A stretch of DNA of 64,000 nt from Polyodon spathula (taxonomy: Eukaryota > Chordata > Actinopteri > Acipenseriformes > Polyodontidae): contig NC_054543.1 of assembly GCF_017654505.1 (NCBI RefSeq), forward strand, positions 21,464,976 to 21,528,975. The letters are read 5' to 3'. Positions 35,584 to 46,634 of the stretch are shown in pieces. How positions within the stretch are numbered: position 1 is the first letter of the stretch; the number at the start of each line of letters is the position of its first letter. The position numbers and the translations under genes are program-made. The notes beneath the pieces were generated by a model. That model saw nothing but the letters and a program-made list of their open reading frames with translations, ran no database searches and had not been told where the DNA came from.

Positions 35584-36162
35584 ATTTTCCATTCTGCAAT
35601 CATTTTTATAACATTTAAGAATAGGTGTATCTCTCAGGTTATTGTCATTCAATTGAATAACTCTCCTAATCTTTCCATTGGTAAATCCTCAATCAGGTAA
35701 TTTTATTGGCTATTTTCAATATAAGCAGATGACATCATAACTTCATCAAAAAGACACCTCCCCATTTTCATTTTAACAAAAGATCATAAATCACAGAAAA
35801 TGCATTCAGTTAAAAATACTCTTTTGTGAAATAGCTTTTCCTACATTATTCATTTTTACTTAATAATTACATTTCTATTTTCCTGATGTGATTTCACACA
35901 ATGCAGTCCCATAATTATCAGTCTAATAAATTAACTAATGTTAATCAATTTCCTGAATGATAAATGACCTAATCTTTTTTGATGTAATTAAGGATTTTAA
36001 TACACTATTTCACAAGTACATTGTTTTTATAACAGTTAACATATTTTCACGTTGAATACAATGCTAATTAATTACAAACTGAACCATTTCCATCGTCCAC
36101 TAGATGGCAGTATTAATCTATTTTTAATCAGCTCTCTTATGGAGTTCAATTTTCGGAAACAC
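35584..36162. other. No feature recognised
   Basis: AT-rich flank of the Harbinger element. No gene recognised. Confidence 0.35.
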
Positions 36163-36823
36163 TATGGGCCCGATCTTCGATCTTTGAACAATCCGCTCAC
36201 TAAATTTGTGCATCGCAAAAAAAATAGTGTTTTGGCACAAAATGAGAGATATTGCAAAATGGCACAAAGCAGTTACGAGAAATTGGAATATAGCAGTTTT
36301 TTTTTAACAAATTGTAAATCTGTTTTTGCCTCACAAAACCATCTGCACATTCACTACCAATATAGCAACTGCACACAACAGCCAAGCGAGAATGCAGAAT
36401 GATGGACAGTCACCATTAGTAATGGCATTACCCCAACAAGCTGCTATCATTGGTGTCGCCACAGTATGTACCGATATGACAGCAGACAAGACCACACAAT
36501 ATATCGTGCACACATACATACGGACCATTCAAATACACAATAAAGGCCAGCTGATCTGACATAGCTGTGTGTTTTTGAAGTAAAATAAAAAAGGCTTTGG
36601 ATACTATCGTGCCATGACAAAGTCTACTGTGGTAGCACACTCTCTGATTTGTAAATGTAATGATTTCATTCACCTGCAAAGTAAACATCAGTCGAGCATT
36701 TTTATATACACAATACGCAGAAATGCATTATGTTATTCATTCTACTCACCCATTTGAACATCATGATTAAGCCCAGATTGTAAGGTTTAGAGTGTCGCTG
36801 GAATGGATTTTTTTCATTATGCC

Positions 36824-36879
<56 letters not shown>
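36824..36879. repeat. (AAT)n microsatellite
   Basis: A pure trinucleotide run inside the Harbinger element. Confidence 0.95.
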
Positions 36880-37249
36880 TAATTTTAAATACGCTCCTAA
36901 AATGTTAATTGTAGTCTACTGTGATTTCTCAATAAATTAACAGTCTCTGTACCAATTAGCAACATCGACATTCAGCAGACTGGACAGCTGCATAACGACA
37001 GCCAGAAATTACAGTTAACGGAACTGTTTGTCCTGCCTCAGCTAGCTTATGATTGGACTGCTGCAGAGAAAATACAGGTCTTTGATTGTTGATCATATCA
37101 TCGGGCTGACTTTAGGAAAACATTAACATGCCTTTTACAACAAGAGTGCCCTGTCGGGGTTTGGCTGTCCGAACCGTAGCTGCCCACCCCTACACCCAAA
37201 TAAAGCAATGGACCACAAGATGGGTGTATGACGTATTTATACAATTAAT

Positions 37250-37798
37250 TTACAGATGTGTGTCACCACACAGCAAAGATAACAGGCAGGACCCCCCTCC
37301 CCTCTTCATCCTTCTCTCAATCTTCATTTCCGTACTTTGATGGTGCACTTTGGATGCCGATATGCCTGTGGAGCAGTGAAGAACACATATAACTGCATAT
37401 GTAAACACACTACCACTGTCTATAATATTAATACCGAGGTGGCGGAACATGGCTGATTGGCTGATCCCCACTGTATCACCTGCTACCTTCTGGAAGGTCA
37501 CGGTAGCCAGGATACACATACAGACAGATACTACCAATTGCTCAGACAAGGCATGACTGCACAGGTTTGTTCTGGCCAGGTCATCATGCAGCATGTGACA
37601 TAGATGAAGCAGCATGTCTCGGTCAAGACAATACCTGGACACGAATTGCTCATTGCTGAGCTCCTCATATGTGTGCCGAGGCCAGTACACCCTTTCAGCA
37701 TATCTTCGCCTATGTCGGGGTTGCTGTTGCTGGGTGTGCCTTGCATCATTCACATCCACATGTCGACGGACACGCTGCATGCTACCCATGTTTCCCAT
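37250..37798 (-). pseudogene. Harbinger (HARBI1-like) transposase, N-terminal part only
   Basis: The 182-residue frame has the family's N-terminal signature: an SRYCLDRDMLLHLCHMLHDD block, then HALSEQLVVSV and FQKVAGDTVGISQSAMFRHL, corresponding to the helix-turn-helix region before the DDE nuclease. The usual next block, with a GxIDGTH-type first catalytic aspartate, is not found; the frame instead ends in a basic tail unlike the family. The enzyme would cut and paste the element but cannot in this state. It lies downstream of the Myb-like gene on the same strand, as in intact elements. Confidence 0.75.
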
Positions 37799-38313
37799 TG
37801 TTGCCTGTTTGTAGTCAGTGCTGGAATGGTAGTGTGTGCGGAGTTAACGCAGTCCTTTTACAATCCTTATTCTGCGCATCACAAACCTGGTTTTGTGCTT
37901 TGCGCATACCTACGAATATACCAGGATCATGCATATTGTCGGCCACTCCCCCCATATTGCGCAATGCATACATTTTATTTCTGCACAGCGCAGAATTGAT
38001 TATGACACGCAAAGGTTTTGAATATGGCAACTTGGCACAATTTCGGCAGAACGGCCATTTGCGCGCGCAAACCCCCTCTCCGTGGTGCGCAAACCTTTCG
38101 AATTTCTGTAAGAACTTTACATGGTCCTGTTATCAGTTTCAAGATGCAAGGTGTAAACAGAAAGCTGTTTGACGTTCGGTACTTAGTTTGGTAACAATCT
38201 ATGTTCGTAACAAAGTCAAGCCAAGCCGAACTTCACAGCAGGTATTTAGCTTAACAAATGGCATTCTTTGTCCTAGATGAGTTTATCCAGATCTGTTATC
38301 AGAGTTGTCTTAG

Positions 38314-38634
38314 TCATAAAGATTCAATAGGTATGTTTTCATTTAAGCAACTATAAATATAACTTTCTACATCACACCACCGCAGGTCCTGCCACCTTTT
38401 CATCACCTGGTTGACTATCCTAACACCGACAGCATTAACTTTCTCCACTATAGAGGACCATATGGCCTCTTTGACAGCATAACTGATGTGGGTTGAAGCT
38501 TTTCCAAATAACTCAATTTTATGCTGAGTGACCTCAGCCGTAAGGACTCTCAGATACTCCTCAGAAATATTTTCTTTTCTCTTCCCTGACATATTTTTGT
38601 GTTTGGTTTGATTTTCATGCTTCACAAATCTCAT
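38314..38634 (-). CDS. Harbinger Myb/SANT-like DNA-binding protein
   Basis: The 106-residue frame has a basic N-terminus (KHKNMSGKRKENISEEYLRV) and a tri-helical Myb-like region that includes AIWSSIVEKVNAVG and ends with MKRWQDLRWCDVESYI. Harbinger elements encode such a partner protein, which binds the transposon ends and helps nuclear entry of the transposase. The frame is open but ends soon after the domain; the usual longer C-terminus is missing. The start is uncertain, since MSGKRKEN 15 residues later is an equally good one. Confidence 0.55.
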   Translation of the reverse strand: MRFVKHENQTKHKNMSGKRKENISEEYLRVLTAEVTQHKIELFGKASTHISYAVKEAIWSSIVEKVNAVGVRIVNQVMKRWQDLRWCDVESYIYSCLNENIPIESL

Positions 38635-38879
38635 ACAGCACCTACTGCTCTCTATACTAACTCACCTCCCCTTTGCACAGTAAATAGCCAGATGAACAGG
38701 CAACGCTCATTTCGACCATCATTACCATGATTGTGGCTCATTATTTGTGCATGTTGAATAATTTGCATTGCTTTAAGCTTACATAGACCGCAGTGCAAAA
38801 TAATTGCCTGGCAAATAGGCAATTTGAATTTTGCAGCTGCAATTGTTTGCAATGTGCCTATCCTTACATCAGCCCCTAT

Positions 38880-39130
38880 TTGTGCTTATGGTACATGCTT
38901 TGGTCTTTCCATAGATCTCTTTTATAGTTAGAAAAATAAAAATAACCTAATATTTATCGTAGTCATAGAAAAAGAAACTGCTTTTGTGTTCAGTGGCCAT
39001 TTGATCTACAAGTAGCCTCGAAGTAGAATGAGCAGTTGTTGAATTATGTTAATATCTTAGAAAAAAATACAATACAAAAATCAAAAACACATTTGCAGTA
39101 ATATGTGTATCTTTTATAATGCAACATTTT
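38880..39130. other. No feature recognised
   Basis: AT-rich flank between the Harbinger element and the exon-like segment. Confidence 0.3.
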
Positions 39131-39132
39131 AG

Positions 39133-39378
39133 ATCTATGAAGGGTTGGTAAGATCTTCTGGAATTATTTTGTTAGCTCTCTGTACTTTAAGTGCTACATC
39201 CTCCCTGGGTTCAACCGAAACATTGTCATTTGTGACAGGTGTCTGTGCTGTGGTATCAATGGGAGCCTTTGTGATGTCCTTCTATATAGCTGGATATGAA
39301 GATTTAGAATCCAGATCAAACTCAACGGCAAAGAGATTTAATTTTCCAAGTCCCATAATTATGTTATACACCAAATAG
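39133..39378 (+). CDS. Exon-like ORF with two hydrophobic segments (unidentified)
   Basis: The segment is open from ATC right after an acceptor-like ACATTTTAG to a TAG at 39376-39378. It could be a terminal exon of about 82 codons. The peptide starts IYEGLVRSSG and has two hydrophobic stretches (GIILLALCTLSATSSLG and VCAVVSMGAFVMSFYIAGY) followed by a polar tail, as in a membrane protein's C-terminus. I recognise no family. Without an upstream exon it may be chance; the stop lies 3 bp before the LTR element's AGAAT duplication. Confidence 0.25.
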   Translation: MYEGLVRSSGIILLALCTLSATSSLGSTETLSFVTGVCAVVSMGAFVMSFYIAGYEDLESRSNSTAKRFNFPSPIIMLYTK

Positions 39379-39645
39379 AATTGTGATGAAGTGCCCGCAC
39401 CTGTGTGTATTTTCTGTTATATGTTGCATGTGGTGTGTTAAATGTTGGTGTATAGTCATTGGTACACAGGATAGATTCGTCCCACTGTCAGCATGTCTGC
39501 TGACAGCATGGCCAGTAGCAACCTGGCTACTGGCAACATTGCCGCCCATCAACCCCTTAAAGTCCATGTTCTTGGCTCAGGACTTTGAGCGAGACTTTTG
39601 TGATTTTAAGGGGGGAGGTGACCATTAAGGCCATGTGTGCTTTGC

Positions 39646-39657
39646 ACAGGGGGGGAG
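39646..39657 (+). promoter_or_regulatory. Polypurine tract before the 3' LTR
   Basis: CAGGGGGGGAG lies just before TATATGTGATAAAG, at the position where plus-strand DNA synthesis is primed in LTR elements. A similar AAGGGGGGAGG block lies about 40 bp upstream. Confidence 0.6.
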
Positions 39658-39905
39658 TATATGTGATAAAGTGCCCGCCCCTGTGTGTATTTTCTGTTAT
39701 ATGTTGCATGTGGTGTGTTAAATGTTGGTGTATAGTCATTGGTACACAGGATATAAACAGGTCTGTGTAACACGAGAGTTTAAAATGTACATTTGTATTT
39801 AGGCACAAGGATTGCACAGCACTTCACCTGCAAGTAAAATGTAATATGTGAGCACGGGGCACTTTATTAATTCACGTGCAGTTGTACTGAGACTCCAATC
39901 AAATA

Positions 39906-40986
39906 GGAATCCTAGGGATGCAAGGCAACACATGTACATGGATTAGGGAGTGATTAACCTGTAGAAAACAGAAAGTACTGATTAGAGGAAAAACCTCAGA
40001 ATGGAGTGTGGTAACCAGTGGAGTACCACAGGGATCAGTATTGGGTCCTCTGCTATTCCAAATCTACATTAATGATTTAGATTCAGGTATAGTAAGCAAA
40101 CTTGTTAAATTTGCAGACGAAACAAAAAAAGGAGGAGTGGCAAACATTGTTGCAGCTGCAAAGGTCATTCAAAATGATCTAGACAAGATTCAGAACTGGG
40201 CAGACACATGGCAAATGACATTTAATAGAAAACAGTGTAAGGTACTGCATGCAGGAAATAAATATGTGCATTATAAATATCATATGGGAGATACTGAAAT
40301 TGGAGAAGGAATCTATGAAAAAGACCTAGGAGTTTTTGTTGACTCAGAAATATCTTCATCTAGACAATGTGGGGAAGCTATAGAAAAGGCTAACAAGATG
40401 CTTGGATACATTGTGAAAAGTGTTGAATTTAAATCAAGGGAAGTAATGTTAAAACTGTACAATGCATTAGCAAGACCTCATCTTGAATATTGTGTTCAGT
40501 TCTGGTCACCTCGCTATAAAAAAGATATTGCTGCTCTAGAAAGAGTGTAAAGAAGAGCGACCAGAATGATTCCGGGTTTTAAACATGTCATATGCAGACA
40601 GGCTAAAAGAATTGAATCTGTTCAGTCTTGAACAAAGAAGACTATGCGGTGACCTAATTCAAGCATTCAAAATACTAAAAGGTATGACAATGTCGACCCA
40701 AGGGACTTTTTCGACCTGAAAAAAGAAACAAGGGCCAGGGGTCACAAATGGAGATTAGACAGAGGGGCATTCAGAAGAGAAAATAGGAGGCACTTTTTTA
40801 CACAGAGAATCGTGAGGGTCTGGAATCAACTCCCCAGTAATGTTGTTGAAGCTGACACCCTGGGATCCTTCAAGAAGCTGCTTGATGAGATTCTGGGATC
40901 AATAAGCTACTAACAACCAAACGAGCAAGATGGGCCGAATGGCCTCCTCTCGTTTGTAACCTTTCTTATGTTTTTATGTTCTTATG
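39906..40986 (+). mobile_element. CR1-like LINE copy 5, nested in an LTR
   Basis: CR1 homology runs from about 39906 to the TTATGTTTTTATGTTC tail near 40986. On both sides the LTR sequence resumes in register with the other family-1 LTRs. The longest frame, 40008-40550, contains SGVPQGSVLGPLLFQIYIND and a catalytic box mutated to FADETKKGG. A stop near 40550 and a frameshift follow. It is younger than the LTR but inactive. Confidence 0.88.
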
Positions 40987-41356
40987 AATGATTGATTAGC
41001 AGTCAAGTCTCGGTACAGCTGCATAAAAGCAACATGTTTTCACATACTCGGGTTGTGTGTTCGGTGAGTGGAGAACGGGATTGGAGACGGAGGTAAAGAG
41101 AATAAAACTAATAATAACGTAAAGTAAAAGAAGCTCACCGTGTTTTGTTTAATCCGTTTTGTTTGTCTATTTATTTTGGTGAATGTGCTGTGTCCTGTTT
41201 TTGTATTGTTACAACCGTTTATTTTCTGTCTGTTTGTTTATTTATTAAATGCTGAGCAAAAGCATTCGCTCAGCTCCACCAAACTCCATCTATCTGTTGC
41301 TTATTTCCTGGCTCTGGTCGGATGTCCCCCTCTCCGGCCGTCTTTGTGACAAGAAT

Positions 41357-41479
41357 GTATTTGTTTCAATTTACTGCATTATTCCATTCCTTTGTATCAG
41401 AAAGGAGACCTGTCTGGTGGTCCAGTTTGTTTACATTATCACATGCCCCTTGTTAAATGTATTTTGAGTGGCAGGAAAA

Positions 41480-41511
<32 letters not shown>

Positions 41512-41766
41512 AATAATAATTAGTACTGTTATGTCAATGCAATTTGCAGGCTTTTTTATACTTGCACTTTATTTTCTCCAGCTTAATACAGTAAGTGAGA
41601 AACTACTTTACTTTTTGAAGAAAGCACAAGCAAAAATGTAGTGGATTAATATATATGGTCCCAAATGACCTAATTGCTTGCTTTTCTTTTTAAATACCAT
41701 AATTACCTTTCCTAAAGTAAGTCTGCACCATGTAACCATACATTAAATGTGATCCATAACAAGCTA
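41357..41766. repeat. Flank with (AAAT)n/(AAT)n run
   Basis: An AAATA-type run at 41478-41521 is the only feature seen. Confidence 0.5.
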
Positions 41767-42438
<672 letters not shown>

Positions 42439-42457
42439 TGTGGTGTCAGAAAGTGGG
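42439..42457 (+). promoter_or_regulatory. Candidate primer-binding site
   Basis: TGTGGTGTCAGAAAGTGGG follows the LTR end directly and resembles the TGGTGTCAGAAGTGGG type of Ty3/gypsy site, with one inserted A. Confidence 0.55.
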
Positions 42458-42579
42458 AAACCACGCTTCCACAGATGCAGGCCAGGAACAGTACTGCAAG
42501 TGAATTTTCTTTGGAAAATGGGGAGAAAGAGCCAGAGGGCTGGTTGAAAATCCTGTCGCGTCCCAGCCACACTGGATGT

Positions 42580-42945
42580 ATGCCTCACCTGCCTAAAAGG
42601 TGAGGAATGGTGCTTTGTCTTTGGCAAGGTCGGGCACATAGCACCCGACCAACCCCCTCCATGGCAGGAGGTGGAACTGGCACCACAGGTACAACAGGGG
42701 GGCCGCTGGGATAGCTATTTCCGCCTGGTCGAGACTTGGAGGGTGCCCTTCCTGCACGGAGGGGGGCAACACTGTCATCAACTTCCCCCGCTCCAGAGAG
42801 GAGGAGGAGTGACGACTGGAGGGCAGCTGGGATGCCTTCCTCAGCACTCTCGAGGCGTGGCACGTGCCCTGCCTGCGAGGAGTGGGGCCAATTCGTGATC
42901 AACTGCCCCCTCCTCCAGGAAGAGGAAGAGAAGGAGCACTAGTTT
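42580..42945 (+). pseudogene. Degenerate gag-like region with two zinc-knuckle relics
   Basis: At 42611-42652 a knuckle relic reads CFVFGKVGHIAPDQ: the spacing is kept, but the second and fourth ligands are lost. At about 42865-42906 a second reads CPACEEWGQFVINC, with Gln in place of His. A Glu-rich end (LQEEEEKEH) precedes a stop. The arrangement LTR, primer site, knuckle matches the element at 23040. No capsid, protease or RT is seen. Confidence 0.55.
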
Positions 42946-43211
42946 CTGGCGCGAGAGGGGAGAAGTCCCATCGTCTCCAATGCGGCAGGGTGACGCTTTG
43001 CCTCGTGACTTACAGTATAACGCACCCAGGGCGTGTGGATATTAGAGTGTATTCCACACCCTGTCGTGCCTTATTGCTTACATGTACATCTTAAACTTAA
43101 CAGTAATTTAATAGCCAAATAATTATTTCTAACTTTGCTGTAACTTGATGCTCTAATTTTTATATGATATAATTTTATTTTCAATAACATTATTCCTTCA
43201 TTTCATTTCAG
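42946..43211. other. Intron-like sequence before an exon candidate
   Basis: After about 43000 the sequence is AT-rich and ends in a pyrimidine-rich stretch (TTCCTTCATTTCATTTCAG) at the acceptor. Confidence 0.35.
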
Positions 43212-43483
43212 GATGATGCTCTGGATAATGTAACGATGGAATACACTGCATTCCGTAACAATCGCTTCTCCCAATCCCTGGTGTTGGCATTTATTTTAAA
43301 TTGCATTGTAAAGAACTTCGAACCCATTATGAGGAGGTTTGCACATTTTTATCTTCTTAGCCATTCTCTATTAAGCCACCATGATCTCTTAATAAAACAT
43401 CCACAAACTAGACAGCACTTCCGAGACTCTCTTGAATACAAAGCACCTGCCAACTCTGTGCCTACTATCGGCCAGATATCAAA
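43212..43483 (+). CDS. Host-gene exon candidate (unidentified protein)
   Basis: The 272-bp segment is open in one frame and bounded by a strong acceptor (ATTTCATTTCAG) and a good donor (AAA|GTAAGC). The peptide starts DDALDNVTMEYTAFRNNRFS and includes LVLAFILNCIVKN, MRRFAHFYLLSH and QTRQHFRDSLEYKAPANSVP. It has mixed, non-repetitive composition like a real globular or helical protein. It would enter in phase 0 and leave in phase 2. I do not recognise the gene. It is flanked on both sides by fragments of LTR-family gag spacer, so it might instead have been carried or surrounded by retroelements. Confidence 0.5.
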
Positions 43484-43659
43484 GTAAGCTGTCTTTCCCA
43501 TTGTGACTCAAACTGAGTTGCAACAGGGATATGCATGTACAGAATATATGTCAGGGATTTTGCTTGCAGAACAAAGTTATTATACCATTGAAAAGTGAAT
43601 TCGTCCAACAGATGTTTCTTCACATAATCTTCTTCACATAGTATGTTGTAAGCTTTTTT
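43484..43659. other. Intron-like sequence after the exon candidate
   Basis: No feature beyond the donor site. Confidence 0.3.
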
Positions 43660-44110
43660 GTGGAGCATCACCAGTCTCCAGTGACTGAGGGAAAGCTGCT
43701 TCAGTCTCCAGTGACCAAGGGAGAGCTGCTCCAGTCTCAAGTGACCAAGGGAGAGCTGATCCAGTCTCCAGTGACTGAGGGAGAGCTGCTCCAGTCTCTA
43801 GTGACTGAGGGAGAGCTGCTCCAGTCTCCATTGACCGAGAGAGAGTCGCTCCAGTCTTCAGTGACCTAAGGAGAGCTGCAGCACTCTCTAGAGATAGAGA
43901 GAGACTACCTGTCATCACCTCCCGAGGGACTGTTCTTGCCCTGTCTTGCACCTCCTGGGGCTGCACAGCCTGCTCGCCGTCACCTGGGGTTGCCTGCTTG
44001 CCGTCGCATGTGGATACCAGTTCGCACCCGGGGTTGCCTGCCCATCATTGCCAGGGAGGTGTTTTGACAAGCAGCAGTTTAACTGCCAGAAATTCTGTGG
44101 CCGGAGCCCA
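43660..44110 (+). mobile_element. LTR-family gag spacer with 30-bp tandem repeats
   Basis: Seven 30-bp units lie at 43672-43881, followed by sequence related to the end of the element at 10727-11810 (the AAATTCTGTGGCCGGAGCCC block compares with AAATACTGTGGCTAGAGCCC). This is the 3' part of a short gag-like region. No PPT or LTR was recognised after it. Confidence 0.55.
43672..43881. repeat. 30-bp minisatellite, seven units
   Basis: The unit CAGTCTCCAGTGACTGAGGG plus AGAGCTGCTC encodes the decamer QSPVTEGELL. All seven units keep the 30-bp length, and most changes are substitutions. The last unit has an in-frame TAA. Two related 30-bp units occur at about 56291-56350. Confidence 0.9.
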
Positions 44111-44641
44111 GGAAGAGGGAGTTGATGGGTACAGAGAAGGGTAGGAGGTGAGGAAAGCAGTGATTTGATTTCTTTGAGAAGTGCAGCTTGTGTCCTTTTA
44201 GTAGGTCTGCTTTTTAATTGCAGCAGTGAAAAATGGAGGACATGTCATGTAAAACCACGACAAAGAGTACATTCTGTATGTTTTATCATCACATCAAAAG
44301 GAATATACTGCAGCTTCCTTAAATGATTTAAAAGGTATACATTGTAATCTGTTATCTTTTTACAAAGCAGTCCAACGGGTGAGCTAGACATAGAGTACAT
44401 TTTTCACACCTGTTGTTTTGTAAAATCTTTCCTGTATTAAAATATCCTCATCCAAGTAAAAATGAAATTGAGGTTTACTTCCATCTTTAAAATATTGGGT
44501 ATTTTGGTACCTCATTTTAGAATAAACATGTTTCATGGAGTAATATCTGATTACTGCAAGCAAACCAGTACTTGCATGCAATGTTTGCTCCAGGTCTCAA
44601 TTCTTCAAATTAATATTCTCTAGATTTTGTTTCTTGTTTAA

Positions 44642-44707
<66 letters not shown>

Positions 44708-45297
44708 GGCATCATTCAGTAGCCTTAAATAGTATTGCAAGTTATGTAAATACTGGATCACATATCAAGCGCTAAGAGATTACTCCTGATTCAAATTACA
44801 ACATTATAGTAGATTCGTAAGAGCATTACAAACCAGAAATACAATTTTTCAGTTGTAATTACTAAGAATTGTGTTTTCTTACCTTTGACTGATCAGAAGT
44901 CACACCATGAAATCACAGTCAAATTGTTTTGTTTTTTTTATTATAACAAATAGTGCATCCTACTGCGCATACAAAGCTATAATTGAATGTTAAGTTTTTG
45001 GTGCAAATAATAAATCAGTCAAGCTTAATGCTGTAATGCTTTTATATGAATTACATAATGGCTCAGTATATACAGTTGGGTGTATATTATTCTTTTTATT
45101 AGTAGTATTACTACACTGCTCCCCCTTTATAAGCTGTAGTCTGGAGCCATAGTTAAGAGACAGTGCTATTTGTTTACCGCTCTATATATAGAATACTAGT
45201 GTTAATTTAATGGCATCATGTGACAAATGGGAGCCATGACCGTACCGCCTTATACTGTTCTGCAGTATAAAGGGCCACCTTATAAAGGAGGAGCACT

Positions 45298-45298
<1 letters not shown>
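44111..45298. other. No gene; one microsatellite
   Basis: An (AAT)n run lies at 44644-44705. Otherwise AT-rich with no recognisable feature. Confidence 0.4.

Positions 45299-45367
<69 letters not shown>
45299..45367. repeat. (ATT)n microsatellite
   Basis: A pure trinucleotide run of about 69 bp. Confidence 0.97.
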
Positions 45368-45419
45368 CTGCTTGGCTGGTTATGGTCTCATGATGTTGTA
45401 AAATCACTATGTATTTCAG

Positions 45420-45507
45420 ATGCTGCTTCTGAAAGCAGGGTCAGCCCTAAAACTAATGAAATCATTACAATGTCTAAAGTTACGTTTCTGGCTTGTAACA
45501 TAGCAAG
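45420..45507 (+). CDS. Small exon candidate (88 bp)
   Basis: An acceptor-like ATGTATTTCAG and an excellent donor (AAG|GTAAGT) bound an 88-bp segment open in one frame, reading AASESRVSPKTNEIITMSKV and then TFLACNIA. It needs an upstream exon leaving one base over, while the 43212 exon leaves two, so the two do not join directly; a further exon or a different gene would be needed. Identity unknown. Confidence 0.35.
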
Positions 45508-46110
45508 GTAAGTTCTGAGCAGTTTGTATAAAATATTTAATTACAGGTACAGTAACAGCTACAGGATGATTTAACTACACCACTGTCTATTTTAATTGGT
45601 GACTGATTATAAAAGTTTGGGCTTCTGACCAAGTAAGCACCAACCTAGCAGCTTAGTCCAAATTAGTTTTTACTCTGCTTATACTGTCAAAGCTGGAACC
45701 GTTCTTAAACATTATGCAGTTAGTTTATTGGTAAGCCATTCTGATCACACGGTGCACTATGTATCTGTTAACATTGCATAGCTATCATTGTGAATACACT
45801 GGTTTTACACAGAAAGTATAACAAGGCTACATATGAATCAACGTTATTTCATCACCTTCTAGTCTTTGGAGAATGCAAGCAAGAAAAAAAAACAACAGAG
45901 CACTTCAGTCATATCAAAACAACAATGAAATGGAAAATGTACGGTCAAGGACATGCAGATTAAAACTTCAGTTTGGTTTATTTTTGTTTTTGTAACTGAT
46001 ATGTTGATCTGTTTATTCTTGGTTCACCAGTGAAAAACATTAACTATTAATGTTTTTACATTTCAAATAGGATACATGGCTTTCGCTCTGTGAAGATAGT
46101 CTGAAATGTT
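45508..46110. other. No feature recognised
   Basis: AT-rich sequence between the exon candidate and the DIRS element. Confidence 0.35.
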
Positions 46111-46360
46111 AGGTTATTACCACAACCCTGGTTCCCTGAAAGAGAATGACAACCATTACCGAATGGGAAGAGCCTCTCTGACCGACAAACACTGAGCATA
46201 TATATAAAAAGCTGCCCTATCAGGTTCATGCTATGAGGGAGAAGTCCCTACAGTAGCACATCTCCATTTTCTTTCGAAAACAGAGGTCAGGTGTGGACAC
46301 GACCACAAAGGGTAATGGTTGTCATTCTTTTTCAGGGAACCAGGGTTACGATAATAACCT
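46111..46360. repeat. DIRS terminal inverted repeat pair
   Basis: The arms 46111-46160 and 46311-46360 are 50 bp each and nearly identical when inverted (AACCCTGGTTCCCTGAAA core). A further AAGGTTCCCTTTCA block follows. Such inverted and internal complementary repeats let DIRS elements form the circular intermediate that the recombinase inserts. Confidence 0.85.
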
Positions 46361-46634
46361 AAGGTTCCCTTTCAATGAATGACAACCATTACTGAATGAG
46401 AAAGCTGTACCAAAGCTGTCTCCAGATTACCGACAGTACAGCCCCACGGCGATAGCCTCAGAGTCCACATGACACCTAAGAGCATGTCACCTTCAATGAA
46501 ACAGGGCACAGTTCTGCTGACGCCACGGGCTCGAATGGGGGACCCATAAGGACGAAGCCTCCAAGCCCCTTAAGAAATTGCACTGCCAGAAAATGTGCCC
46601 CACAGGACATCGAGTCAATTTTGTTATGGCACAC

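Larger units (their letters stand above)
36166..38876 (-). mobile_element. PIF/Harbinger transposon with TAT target duplications
   Basis: The left end GGGCCCGAT and the right end read on the other strand, GGGGCTGAT, form short terminal inverted repeats. TAT flanks both sides (36163-36165 and 38877-38879), the 3-bp duplication expected of Harbinger. The 2.7-kb interior carries the two proteins normal for the superfamily, both on the minus strand: a Myb/SANT-like protein and a transposase. The transposase appears incomplete. An AAT microsatellite sits at 36824-36879. Confidence 0.8.
39382..41351 (+). mobile_element. LTR element (family 1) with AGAAT duplications and nested CR1
   Basis: The 5' LTR begins TGTGATGAAGTGCCCG at 39382 but is cut after about 90 bp. 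A short interior (39472-39661) ends in a polypurine tract, then the 3' LTR begins TGTGATAAAGTGCCCG at 39662 and ends TTTGTGACA at 41351. Perfect AGAAT copies at 39377-39381 and 41352-41356 flank the whole. The 3' LTR is split by CR1 copy 5 (39906-40986). No coding domain remains. Confidence 0.85.

Noticed and set aside
37604..38172. Plus-strand frames of 131 and 167 residues
   Set aside because: They are antisense to the Harbinger transposase and its upstream region.
43672..43881. Regular 30-bp repeats suggesting a CRISPR array
   Set aside because: The units are contiguous with no spacers, encode a decamer, and sit in a retroelement of a vertebrate genome.
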